A stretch of DNA of 64,000 nucleotides from Desulfobacillus sp041396245 (GTDB taxonomy: Bacteria; Pseudomonadota; Gammaproteobacteria; Burkholderiales; Rhodocyclaceae). This document shows positions 55,857-63,660 of this stretch, in pieces. The position numbers and the translations under genes were made by a program. The notes under the pieces were generated by a model. The model was given only the letters and a program-made list of their open reading frames with translations. It ran no database searches and had not been told where the DNA came from. Each line of letters starts with the position of its first letter. Position 1 is the stretch's first letter. The stretch is from assembly GCA_041396245.1 (NCBI GenBank), contig JAWKYW010000006.1:101972-165971 (forward strand), read 5' to 3'.

Positions 55857-56219
55857 CTACCGGAATCGTTCAAGCATCTGGCGCTGATCAGGCCAGAGGG
55901 CCGGGATGTCGTTGCGCATCAGCCACAGCAGGGTCAGCCTTCGGGGCTGGCATCCCTGCATCAACTGCTCGATGATGTCGGGAGCCAACCGCGCCAACCT
56001 CAGCAGCCGGCCGACCGTTGTCGGCATCAGCCCTTCGGCCTTGGCGATCTCGACCACACTCTTGAACGCGCCCGTGTCGAGCAGGGCGTGCCAGTGCATC
56101 GCCCGGGCCACAGCCTCGACAATGCGTACGTCGTGCGCGGATTCCCGCCCGTCGACCAGCAGTTTTCCCTTCTTCCGCTTGAAGTGCAGGGGCACGAAAG
56201 TTTCCAGCGAGCTGTTCAT
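55857..56219 (-). CDS. Paralogous recombinase-associated protein, 120 residues
   Basis: 120 residues, MNSSLETFVPLHFKRKKGKL. The core HWHALLDTGAFKSVVEIAKAEGLMPTTVGRLLRLARLAPDIIEQ matches the neighbouring gene and looks like a helix-turn-helix. The start overlaps the recombinase stop by 1 bp (TGATG), and the gap to its paralog is 8 bp. It has lost or never had the N-terminal arm and C-terminal tail of the 160-residue protein. Confidence 0.68.
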   Translation of the reverse strand: MNSSLETFVPLHFKRKKGKLLVDGRESAHDVRIVEAVARAMHWHALLDTGAFKSVVEIAKAEGLMPTTVGRLLRLARLAPDIIEQLMQGCQPRRLTLLWLMRNDIPALWPDQRQMLERFR

Positions 56220-57598
56220 CAGGCCTCGGCCTCCACCAGTTCCGCGCCGATCTCCCTCGGCGCGAACTCGCCGATCAACTTGTCCCAGCCCAACTCACGC
56301 CACTTCACCTTGATGCCTTGCACCTCTCCGATATGGACGAGGTCAATCCGTTCGATCATCAGGTTGGCGATACGGTGGCGCTCGACTGGGAACAACTGAT
56401 CCCACACGTCGTTAAGACGACCCATCGCCATCACCGTGCTGGCCTCGTCGATCTGGGCCCCGTTGCGCTGAATGTGGCGAACCACCGAGGCAATGGATTC
56501 CGGGCTGGTCAGCACTGTGCGGATTTGGGCGACCACCGCTGCCTCGATCTCCGGTGCAGGCAGGCGCTCGTAGCTCTTGCCCGGTGCGCCGAAGCGGCTT
56601 TCCGACTTGGACACGTAGTAGTGGTACTTGTGCCCCCTCTTGTTCGAGTAGGTCGGGTACATCCGCTCGCCCGATGGCGTGTATAGCAGGCCGCGCAGCA
56701 AGGCGTCGGTGCGCGACCTGATCTTGGTTTCCACCGACCGGGCATGGCCGTCCTTGGCCTGCACTGCGTGAACCTTGTCCCAAAGCGCCTGATCGATGAT
56801 CGGCGGGTGCGCGCCAGGGTACCAATTTCCCTTGTGCGACAACTCCCCAAGGTAGATACGGTTGCGCAGCAGTTTGTGCAGGTACTTCTTGTCGATGCGC
56901 GTGCCGCTGCGGGTTTGGCCCTCCTGCGTTGTCCAGGCTTTGGTGGTGATGCCCTCGGCGGTCAGGTTGGCGGCGATCTGCGTCGGCGAGCCGATGGTCA
57001 GCATCTCCTCGAAGATGCGGCGCACTACTGCAGCCTCGGCCTCGTTGATAACCAACTGCCGGTTCACAACGTCGTAGCCGATGGACGGCACACCGCCCAT
57101 CCACATTCCCTTGCGCTTGGCGGCCGCGATCTTGTCGCGGATGAGCTCGCCGGTGACCTCCCGCTCAAACTGGGCGAAGGACAACAGGACGTTAAGCATC
57201 AACCTGCCCATCGAGGTGGCCGAGTTGATCTGCTGCGTGACGGCGCTGAAGCTCACATCGCGCTGGTCGAACAACTCCACCATCTTGGCGAAGTCGGCGA
57301 GGCTGCGTGTCAGGCGGTCGATCTTGTAAACAACGACGATGTCGATCAGGCCGCGTTCGATGTCCGCCAGCAGGCGTTTCAATGCGGGCCGATCCGTGTT
57401 GCCGCCGGAGAAGCCTGGGTCATCGTAGTCGTCGGTGACCGGAATCCAGCCTTCGGCGCGCTGGCTGGCAATGTACGCGTGGCCCGCCTCCTTCTGGGCG
57501 TCGATGGAGTTGAACTCCTGATCGAGACGTTCGTCCGAGGACACCCGGCAGTAGACGGCGCAGCGCTTGCGGGCCTTGGTGCTGGCAATCTCGCTCAT
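56219..57598 (-). CDS. Large serine recombinase
   Basis: 459 residues. The resolvase domain has the catalytic Ser in YCRVSSDE near residue 20, plus the conserved YKIDRLTRSLADF and SMGRLMLNVLLSFAQFERE. A recombinase domain with helical linker (IRDKIAAAKRKGMWMGG, IYLGE) and a C-terminal coiled/DNA-binding part follow. It is shorter than many phage integrases of this class. It overlaps DUF2924 by 4 bp. It is the likely mobiliser of the island. Confidence 0.93.
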   Translation of the reverse strand: MSEIASTKARKRCAVYCRVSSDERLDQEFNSIDAQKEAGHAYIASQRAEGWIPVTDDYDDPGFSGGNTDRPALKRLLADIERGLIDIVVVYKIDRLTRSLADFAKMVELFDQRDVSFSAVTQQINSATSMGRLMLNVLLSFAQFEREVTGELIRDKIAAAKRKGMWMGGVPSIGYDVVNRQLVINEAEAAVVRRIFEEMLTIGSPTQIAANLTAEGITTKAWTTQEGQTRSGTRIDKKYLHKLLRNRIYLGELSHKGNWYPGAHPPIIDQALWDKVHAVQAKDGHARSVETKIRSRTDALLRGLLYTPSGERMYPTYSNKRGHKYHYYVSKSESRFGAPGKSYERLPAPEIEAAVVAQIRTVLTSPESIASVVRHIQRNGAQIDEASTVMAMGRLNDVWDQLFPVERHRIANLMIERIDLVHIGEVQGIKVKWRELGWDKLIGEFAPREIGAELVEAEA

Positions 57599-58044
57599 CG
57601 CGCACCTCCCTTGCTCAGGCCAAAGAACAGCGGCCCCGACCAGTGCGCGCCCGTGATGTGCCGGGCCACCGCCGTCAAGCTCTTGAAGGTGAGTCCCTCA
57701 TACTCGAAGCGCCCCTCGGCGGTGACCGTCACCCGGTGATCACGGTCGCCCCATTCGCGCAAAATCACCGTGCCCGGCGCGAAATTGAACTCACGCTTGC
57801 TGGCGCGCAGTTTGATCTTGGAGTGCTTTGCGCCGATGGCTTCCAACCGTTGCTTCGTCTCGGGGGCGAGGCCGCCGAAGGCTTCCTCCTGCAGTTTGTA
57901 GGCGATGCGCGACTCGACGTGCGTGCGGTTTGGGTAGTCGGGGCGACGTGGAAAGTACCGATCCCATACTGTCCAGAGCTCAGACATCGGCAGACAGGCC
58001 AGATCGGCAATCCGTGCCGCGACGGATGCTTGTTTCTCGTTCAT
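57595..58044 (-). CDS. DUF2924 protein
   Basis: 149 residues, from the ATG at 58044 with AGGAGA upstream. The family blocks MSELWTVWDRYFPRRPDYPNR, SRIAYKLQEEAFGGL and the C-terminal GTVILREWGDRDHRVTV, YEGLTFKSLTAVARHITG are present. DUF2924 genes nearly always sit next to a serine recombinase; the role is unknown. It is coupled by overlap to both neighbours. Confidence 0.9.
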   Translation of the reverse strand: MNEKQASVAARIADLACLPMSELWTVWDRYFPRRPDYPNRTHVESRIAYKLQEEAFGGLAPETKQRLEAIGAKHSKIKLRASKREFNFAPGTVILREWGDRDHRVTVTAEGRFEYEGLTFKSLTAVARHITGAHWSGPLFFGLSKGGAR

Positions 58045-58235
58045 CACAACTTCTCCTTTTGATAGGGGGTTGTATGAACGCGCTGGTCGGGCAGGAAGCC
58101 AAGGCCAACTTCTCTCTGTTTCGGCTCATCGGCGACAAGTGTGCGGACGATGACGGCCGCAAGGATGGAAGTGATTTCACCAGCACGGGCACTGGATGAC
58201 ATCTCCGAGGGTGATGCAAGTTCGAGGTTCTTCAT
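58044..58235 (-). CDS. Small island protein, 63 residues
   Basis: Starts MKNLELASPSEMSSSARAGEI at 58235 with GGAG upstream, and its TGA overlaps the DUF2924 start (TGATG), so it belongs to the recombinase operon as first gene. Helical and without cysteines; the repeated appearance of such a small gene before DUF2924 in related islands is my impression and not tested. Function unknown. Confidence 0.6.
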   Translation of the reverse strand: MKNLELASPSEMSSSARAGEITSILAAVIVRTLVADEPKQREVGLGFLPDQRVHTTPYQKEKL

Positions 58236-58321
58236 GACGGCTCCGAGGAATAGCAACCGTCACGGATAGTGAGCCTGATCCTCCGAAGAGGATGGTCACC
58301 GACGTTTCGTTTCGTGTGAAA

Positions 58322-59227
58322 TCAGGTTCTTAAGGGATTTTTGAAAACCTCTTTCTGATGCCAGTAAAGAAACTCCGGCTGCGGCAGATACTCACGACTT
58401 TGCGGCAATATCAATCCGGCACCGTGATGCGCCAGCATTCTTGCTGTCGCGTCGTCGCTTCCGTTTAGATGCTGACTGAATGCAATCTGATACGAGCCTG
58501 TCAAGATGGTGAAGGCACCAAGGTCGAATACCTTGTGGTGTAGCGAGCACAAGGCAATACCGTTCGGCACGATGTCCGGGCCATTGGCTTGGAACCATTT
58601 GATGTGTGCGGCTTCTAGGCCGATGATCTGCCGGCCTAGCCGCAAATCGTGACCGCAGACACCGCATCGGTATTGATAGGCAAGCAGGACCTTTTCGCGG
58701 AACACAGGATCTCGCCGACGAACATTTTCAGAGCGGGCTACTGATTCCGATGTCTCAATCGATAACCCTGTGGCAGTAAGGACGTCAGAGCGAATTGATT
58801 CCGGGAAGTGCGCTTCGACAATGCGCTGGGCGATGGTGGCGACAAGCTCTGGGTCACGTTTAAGCGCCGAATACAGCGCGGCAGGGAATCCGCCACGAAC
58901 GTGACTTATGCGTAACTCGGTGAGCGTGGGAGTTGCTCCCGGTGCACGCCCGAGGATACTCGGTGGGCCTTCCAGCACCCAAAGATTGTCGGTACGCAAA
59001 TGCCAGAACGGGTTGTGTCGATTTTTGCTTGCTCCATCAGGGCCAAATTCCTCAAGCAACTCCTTCAGGTGCGGTTCGGCATCATTCCAATCAAGCATCG
59101 CCGTCTCGCCAGCGCCGACTTTACCGAGCGCAAACAAAACCAGCAACGGCTTGTGCACGGCGCGTCGATCGCCCTGTTGCCAGACGCGGATGCTGTCGAA
59201 TGCGTGAAGAATTTGATCTCGATTCAT
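58322..59227 (-). CDS. HNH endonuclease, phosphorothioate-binding McrA-like
   Basis: A 301-residue protein with an N-terminal domain of the type seen in ScoMcrA-like restriction enzymes that bind phosphorothioated DNA (RRAVHKPLLVLFALGKV, PFWHLRTDNLWVL, HVRGGFPAALY). The HNH domain is complete: CGVCGHDL, GLEAAHIKWFQ, NGIALCSLHHKVFD with the zinc cysteines and catalytic His. Such type IV enzymes cut foreign modified DNA. No dnd genes are visible here, consistent with a restriction role against modified DNA. The start overlaps the HIT stop by 4 bp. Confidence 0.86.
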   Translation of the reverse strand: MNRDQILHAFDSIRVWQQGDRRAVHKPLLVLFALGKVGAGETAMLDWNDAEPHLKELLEEFGPDGASKNRHNPFWHLRTDNLWVLEGPPSILGRAPGATPTLTELRISHVRGGFPAALYSALKRDPELVATIAQRIVEAHFPESIRSDVLTATGLSIETSESVARSENVRRRDPVFREKVLLAYQYRCGVCGHDLRLGRQIIGLEAAHIKWFQANGPDIVPNGIALCSLHHKVFDLGAFTILTGSYQIAFSQHLNGSDDATARMLAHHGAGLILPQSREYLPQPEFLYWHQKEVFKNPLRT

Positions 59228-59604
59228 TTCCAGTATTTTGCCTTGCCGGGAATCACCCAGCGTACCCCTCCGCGTGGATCAGGCAAGTCACCCATATAGC
59301 GAGGAATCAGATGAATATGCAGGTGCGGAACGGTCTGTCCAGCAGACGCGCCATCGTTGATGCCAATGTTATAGCCGGCGGGGTGGAGTTCGCGATCCAG
59401 CACTGCCTTCGTCTGCTCAAGAAGGTACAGCAGGCTTTCGCGTTCTATCTGTGTTATCGCAAAAAATGAGCCAATATGCCTGCGCGGGATGATCAGCGTG
59501 TGACCCGGTGAAACTGGGAACGCGTCGCGGACGACGAATGCCCATTCATCGGCGGCAATGATGCGCACTGGTGGCGGCAGGCAAAACGGACAGACTTCAT
59601 TCAT
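59224..59604 (-). CDS. HIT family nucleotide hydrolase
   Basis: 126 residues. A CPFC zinc-like pair at the N-terminus, then RDAFPVSPGHTLIIPRRH and the catalytic triad region PHLHIHLIPR. HIT proteins hydrolyse AMP-lysine, Ap4A or similar nucleotides. It is coupled to the HNH gene by a 4-bp overlap, an arrangement seen in defence neighbourhoods. Here the gene contains a sequence close to the WYL box on the other strand (59458-59473). Confidence 0.88.
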   Translation of the reverse strand: MNEVCPFCLPPPVRIIAADEWAFVVRDAFPVSPGHTLIIPRRHIGSFFAITQIERESLLYLLEQTKAVLDRELHPAGYNIGINDGASAGQTVPHLHIHLIPRYMGDLPDPRGGVRWVIPGKAKYWK

Positions 59605-59639
59605 GTCAGACGCTCATGCAAAATGGACCTATCTGTCTA

Positions 59640-59699
59640 TTGTTATTTGTTGTGCAGATGGCATTATCTCACCAGTGTGGCGCAAAATATGAGCCACTA
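59640..59699 (+). promoter_or_regulatory. Promoter and WYL-box 1 upstream of the WYL regulator
   Basis: TTGTTA (59640-59645), a 16-bp spacer and CATTAT (59662-59667) make a promoter. Twelve bases later lies GTGGCGCAAAATATGAGCCAC, an inverted repeat GTGGC-N11-GCCAC (59678-59698), overlapping the probable transcription start. This fits a repressor operator for the following gene. Confidence 0.6.
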
Positions 59700-59725
59700 C
59701 AATCCCCATTTCGGCCCGAGACCCG

Positions 59726-60718
59726 ATGAACCGCACCGAGCGCTTCTACAAAATCGACCAGATGCTTCACGAGCGGCGGGTAGTGCCGATCGAAGTGTTT
59801 ATGAACGAGCTGGACGTTTCCCGCGCCACCTTCAAGCGGGACATAGAATACATGCGAGACCGGCTCCATGCCCCGATCGTCTGGGATCGGGACGCCGGGG
59901 GGTACCACTTCGAGAACGTCAAAACCACAGGCCCCGCCTACGAGCTGCCCGGCCTCTGGTTTTCAGCAGGGGAGTTGTATGCCTTGCTGGCCGCGCACAA
60001 GCTGTTGGGCGATATCGAGCCAGGCATTCTGGCCTCCCATGTCGCGCCGCTGCAGGCACGTTTGGCTGCGCTTCTGGAGGCGTCGGGCCACTCTGCCACA
60101 GAGATTACCCAGCGGGTTCGTCTGCTCTCGATGGCCAAACGCACGGTCGAGTCCCGTTTCTTCACTGACATCACTATTGCCTTGCTGGAACGCAAGCGCC
60201 TGGAGATCGATGCCTGGAACCGGGGGCGGAACGAGACCAATACCCGAACGATTTCGCCACAGCGCTTGGTTCATTACCGGGACAACTGGTATGTGGATGC
60301 CTGGTGCCATCTGCGCAATGACCTGCGCAGCTTCTCGATGGATGCGATCCAGCGGGTGAAGGTGTTGCGCGAGAAGGCGAAGAATGTGGCGTTAGCCAAG
60401 CTGGACAGCCATTTCACCTCGGCCTACGGCATTTTTGCCGGCCAGCCGAAGGATTGGGCAGTGCTGCGTTTCTCGCCGGAGCGAGCGCGCTGGGTTCAGT
60501 CCGAACGCTGGCATGGGGAGCAGCAGTCGGAAATGCTTCCTGACGGCAGTTATCGCTTGCGGGTGCCCTACGCGGATGAGCGTGAGTTGCTCATGGACAT
60601 CATGCGACATGGCCGGCATGTGGAAGTCGAGGCGCCGCAATCGCTACGCCGAAGTGTTGCCGACGAAGTGGCGGAGCTGGCGGCGACGTACCACGGTTGC
60701 CATTTGATCAGTTCATGA
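59726..60718 (+). CDS. WYL-domain transcriptional regulator (CapW/BrxR-like)
   Basis: 330 residues. N-terminal winged helix (RTERFYKIDQMLHERRVVPIEVFMNELDVSRATFKRDIEYM), a linker, a WYL domain (RLVHYRDNWYVDAWCHLRNDLRSFSMDAIQRVKVL), and a WCX-like C-terminus. WYL proteins repress defence operons and respond to nucleic acid or nucleotide ligands. It has its own inverted-repeat operator (WYL-box 1) and another just after its stop, in front of rtcB. Confidence 0.88.
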   Translation: MNRTERFYKIDQMLHERRVVPIEVFMNELDVSRATFKRDIEYMRDRLHAPIVWDRDAGGYHFENVKTTGPAYELPGLWFSAGELYALLAAHKLLGDIEPGILASHVAPLQARLAALLEASGHSATEITQRVRLLSMAKRTVESRFFTDITIALLERKRLEIDAWNRGRNETNTRTISPQRLVHYRDNWYVDAWCHLRNDLRSFSMDAIQRVKVLREKAKNVALAKLDSHFTSAYGIFAGQPKDWAVLRFSPERARWVQSERWHGEQQSEMLPDGSYRLRVPYADERELLMDIMRHGRHVEVEAPQSLRRSVADEVAELAATYHGCHLISS

Positions 60719-60739
60719 GGCGCAGTATTTGAGCCACTT
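60719..60739 (+). promoter_or_regulatory. WYL-box 2 in front of rtcB
   Basis: GAGGCGCAGTATTTGAGCCAC resembles WYL-box 1 (GGCGCA, TATTTGAGCCAC) with the half-sites GAGGC and GCCAC 11 bp apart. It begins right after the regulator stop and ends 53 bp before rtcB. Confidence 0.6.
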
Positions 60740-60791
60740 GCTCCTCGACAATGCTCGCACTGGTTAATGGAGCGACGAAGGGGAGTGATGT

Positions 60792-61988
60792 ATGCCGATC
60801 AAGCAAGTTCTGACCGACCAGCGGATACCGGTCAAAATCTGGACCGATGAGGTCGATGACAATTCGAAAAAGCAGCTGACCAATATCGCCAGCCTGCCGT
60901 TCATTCATCACCACGTCGCCGCCATGCCGGACGTACATCTGGGCATCGGCGCGACCATCGGTTCAGTCATCGCGACCCACAAAGCCATCATTCCTGCTGC
61001 CGTCGGCGTCGATATTGGCTGCGGCATGGTGGCCTGCCGGCTTTCCATCACAGCAAACGATCTCGATGAGAAATCCCTGAAGGGCGTGTTTGACCAGATC
61101 AGTCGGGATGTTCCCGTTGGTCGGGGCATGCACAACAACCGAAGGTCATTCGAGGATCAAGCGCTGCCGTTTGCGACTGGCCTTAACCGGATTCTGGAAA
61201 AGCATCCGGTACTGGAAAAGACCATCTGCGGCACGACCAAATGGGTCAAACAACTCGGCACGCTCGGCGGCGGCAATCACTTCATCGAGGTTTGCCTCGA
61301 TGAATCCAACCAGGTGTGGATCATGCTGCACTCGGGGAGTCGCGGTATAGGCAATGCGATGGCCGAATACTTCATCCAGCTGGCCCGCAAGGACATGGAA
61401 CGCTGGATGATTCAGTTGCCGGATCGCGATCTCGCCTACTTCCCGGAAGGTACTGAGCATTTCGACGACTACGTCGAGGCCGTGCATTGGGCACAAGAAT
61501 ATGCGCTGCAGAACCGGCAGTGCATGGTTGATCTGGTGCTAGCCGCGCTGAAGCGCCACTTGCCGCCCTTTGGGGTGACCAGCGAGGTGGTGAACTGCCA
61601 TCACAACTATGTGGCTCGCGAGCATCACTTCGGCGCGGACGTCTGGGTGACCCGCAAAGGGGCTATCCGGGCGCGCGAGGGTGACCTGGGGATCATCCCG
61701 GGCAGCATGGGCGCACGCAGCTACATCGTTCGCGGCTTGGGCAACCCGGAAAGCTTCACGTCCAGTGCCCATGGCGCCGGGCGCCGCATGAGCCGCACTG
61801 CCGCAGAAAAGCAGTTCACCGAAGCCGATCTCGCTCGGCAGACCGATGGGGTGATCTGCCGCAAGGACAGTGGCGTCATCGATGAAATTCCAGGCGCCTA
61901 CAAGGATATCGATGTTGTGATGGAGAACCAGAAGGACCTGACTGAAACGCTGCATACCCTGAAGCAAGTGGTGTGCGTGAAGGGGTGA
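60792..61988 (+). CDS. rtcB: RNA ligase RtcB
   Basis: 398 residues. GTP- and Mn-dependent ligase that joins 2',3'-cyclic or 3'-phosphate to 5'-OH RNA ends, used in RNA repair and tRNA restoration. Conserved motifs: GVDIGCGMVACRL (metal), GTLGGGNHFIEV, the His-bearing NCHHNYVAREHH, and the guanylated-His loop SSAHGAGRRMSR. This is the shorter RtcB type. It lies in a transcription unit with two unknown or HD genes and a CD-NTase, with no rtcA. Confidence 0.94.
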   Translation: MPIKQVLTDQRIPVKIWTDEVDDNSKKQLTNIASLPFIHHHVAAMPDVHLGIGATIGSVIATHKAIIPAAVGVDIGCGMVACRLSITANDLDEKSLKGVFDQISRDVPVGRGMHNNRRSFEDQALPFATGLNRILEKHPVLEKTICGTTKWVKQLGTLGGGNHFIEVCLDESNQVWIMLHSGSRGIGNAMAEYFIQLARKDMERWMIQLPDRDLAYFPEGTEHFDDYVEAVHWAQEYALQNRQCMVDLVLAALKRHLPPFGVTSEVVNCHHNYVAREHHFGADVWVTRKGAIRAREGDLGIIPGSMGARSYIVRGLGNPESFTSSAHGAGRRMSRTAAEKQFTEADLARQTDGVICRKDSGVIDEIPGAYKDIDVVMENQKDLTETLHTLKQVVCVKG

Positions 61989-61993
61989 AAATA

Positions 61994-63061
61994 ATGGATA
62001 CGCGAAATTTGCGGGTCGGCAGTCGTATCGAGCACGGGCTGCATGGATCGGGAACCATCACTTTCGTGGGTACCGATTACCTCGGTATCGCCTTTGATGG
62101 CGAAGGCGAGGCATTGATTCGCCGCGAATCACTGGAAAAGGAAGTCCCCGCTGTCGTTGAGCAGCAGGAACCTGTCCGCGAAACGCTTCCCTGGCCCGGA
62201 TCAACTTTTATTCCCGAGGGGGAAGATGCTCAACATTACCTCGGCTCGCACTGGGATCCGTTTGTCGAAGACTCGAAGGAGCTGATGGGCCGCCTGCCGG
62301 AAATCCTGCCAAATGCGCTGGTGCAAACGGGGTACGGTGAAAATCGCAAACCGGATCGATCATTACCAGATGATTGGCCCAAGGGGCTCCAGTTGGTTTG
62401 GCCACTGCGGGTGCAAGGGATGGCGATGATTATCCGTGTTGAGAAAGAGGCGAACATGCTCGTGAGCCTCTTCCCCTTCTTTGCAACCGGCAGCCAGCAC
62501 ACCCTGACCTTGCGCGATGTCAGCGTCTGGGAGGGCGGACTGGAAGCCCAGATCACTGCCAGCTGGGGCGAAGGTGAAGTGACGTTCTTCGATACGCAGT
62601 ACCTGATCAATCGGGTCTGGTACGAAATGGGCAAGGAGTACGACTTCATCTTCTCCGGCATGGCCTACAACGCTGGCCCAGCCGAGAAGCATGAGTGGAA
62701 GATCAACCGTCATCCCGATGAGGTGGCTTGGATGAATCAGCGGTTGAAAGAGGGCGAGGAGCCCCATGAGACCGCTTGCACCATCAGCATGGACGGTGCC
62801 GCAATGTTTCTGCCGGTCAGCGGTTGGGACGTCGATGACTACAGCTTCCACGCACCGGTGAAGTCGGTAACCGAATTCAAGGACTGGCTGGGTCAGGATG
62901 GCTGGCGGGTACGCGCTACGGTGATGCGCTTCGGTGACGAGGATGCTGATCTGGATATTCTGATCACCCGGCGTGCCTGGTCGGGCGAAGCGCCGCCCCA
63001 AGTCGGCCAGGACATCGAGGGCCGGTTGTGGTTGCAGGGCTACCTCTGGATGCCAAAATAG
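61994..63061 (+). CDS. Unknown protein between RtcB and HD hydrolase, 355 residues
   Basis: It starts MDTRNLRVGSRIEHGLHG at 61994, 5 bp after rtcB. The first 55 residues look like a small beta barrel (Tudor/KOW-like: GSRIEHGLHGSGTITFVGTDY). The rest is rich in Trp and acidic residues with WDPFVEDSKELMGRLPEILP and the aromatic run VWPLRVQGM. No catalytic motif is recognised. Its fixed place in this operon suggests it works on or with RNA ligated by RtcB; that is inference. Confidence 0.8.
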   Translation: MDTRNLRVGSRIEHGLHGSGTITFVGTDYLGIAFDGEGEALIRRESLEKEVPAVVEQQEPVRETLPWPGSTFIPEGEDAQHYLGSHWDPFVEDSKELMGRLPEILPNALVQTGYGENRKPDRSLPDDWPKGLQLVWPLRVQGMAMIIRVEKEANMLVSLFPFFATGSQHTLTLRDVSVWEGGLEAQITASWGEGEVTFFDTQYLINRVWYEMGKEYDFIFSGMAYNAGPAEKHEWKINRHPDEVAWMNQRLKEGEEPHETACTISMDGAAMFLPVSGWDVDDYSFHAPVKSVTEFKDWLGQDGWRVRATVMRFGDEDADLDILITRRAWSGEAPPQVGQDIEGRLWLQGYLWMPK

Positions 63062-63093
63062 GCGAATTGCAGGGAAAGCAGGAGGACGATGGG

Positions 63094-63633
63094 ATGACAG
63101 CAGGAACCGATCTGGGCGTAATTCTCAAGGCGGCGTCATTTGCCGCCGAGAAACACCGCGACCAAAGGAGAAAGGACGCCGAGTCCTCGCCATACATCAA
63201 TCATCCAATTACGCTGGCCAATGTGCTCGCCAATGAAGGCAATGTAACTGATCCAGATGTACTTTGCGCTGCGTTGCTGCATGACACGATCGAGGATACC
63301 GAGACCACGGCCGGTGAATTACGAGGGATCTTTGGCGATACCGTGACTGGTATCGTGCTGGAGGTGACCGATGATAAGTCCTTGCCGAAAGCGGAGCGGA
63401 AGCGGTTACAAATCGAGCATGCTGCTCATGCGTCGCCGCAGGCCAAGTTGGTGAAACTGGCAGACAAGATTTGCAATCTGCGCGACATTCTTGCGTCGCC
63501 ACCAGCAGATTGGTCGATTGAGCGTAAGCAGGAATATTTTGATTGGTCAGCAGAGGTTGTTGCCGGAGTGCGTGATGTGCATCCTGGACTGGCAAAAGTA
63601 TTCGATCAATTGCTCAACCAACGACCGGCGTGA
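63094..63633 (+). CDS. MESH1/SpoT-like HD hydrolase
   Basis: 179 residues from the ATG at 63094 with GGAGGA upstream. It is a single-domain HD protein: His in KHRDQRRKD, NHP, the HD pair in LLHDTIEDTE, EVTDD, and Asp in KLADKICNLRDI, as in MESH1 and small alarmone hydrolases. It could remove the 3' pyrophosphate from ppGpp or act on related nucleotides. There is no synthetase domain. Confidence 0.88.
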   Translation: MTAGTDLGVILKAASFAAEKHRDQRRKDAESSPYINHPITLANVLANEGNVTDPDVLCAALLHDTIEDTETTAGELRGIFGDTVTGIVLEVTDDKSLPKAERKRLQIEHAAHASPQAKLVKLADKICNLRDILASPPADWSIERKQEYFDWSAEVVAGVRDVHPGLAKVFDQLLNQRPA

Positions 63634-63660
63634 ACTAACCGTATAGGCTGACATTCAGAC

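Noticed and set aside
59458..59473. Third WYL box as an operator of the HIT-HNH operon
   Set aside because: It lies 130 bp inside the HIT coding sequence on the wrong side of the start; similarity noted but a regulatory role is not claimed.
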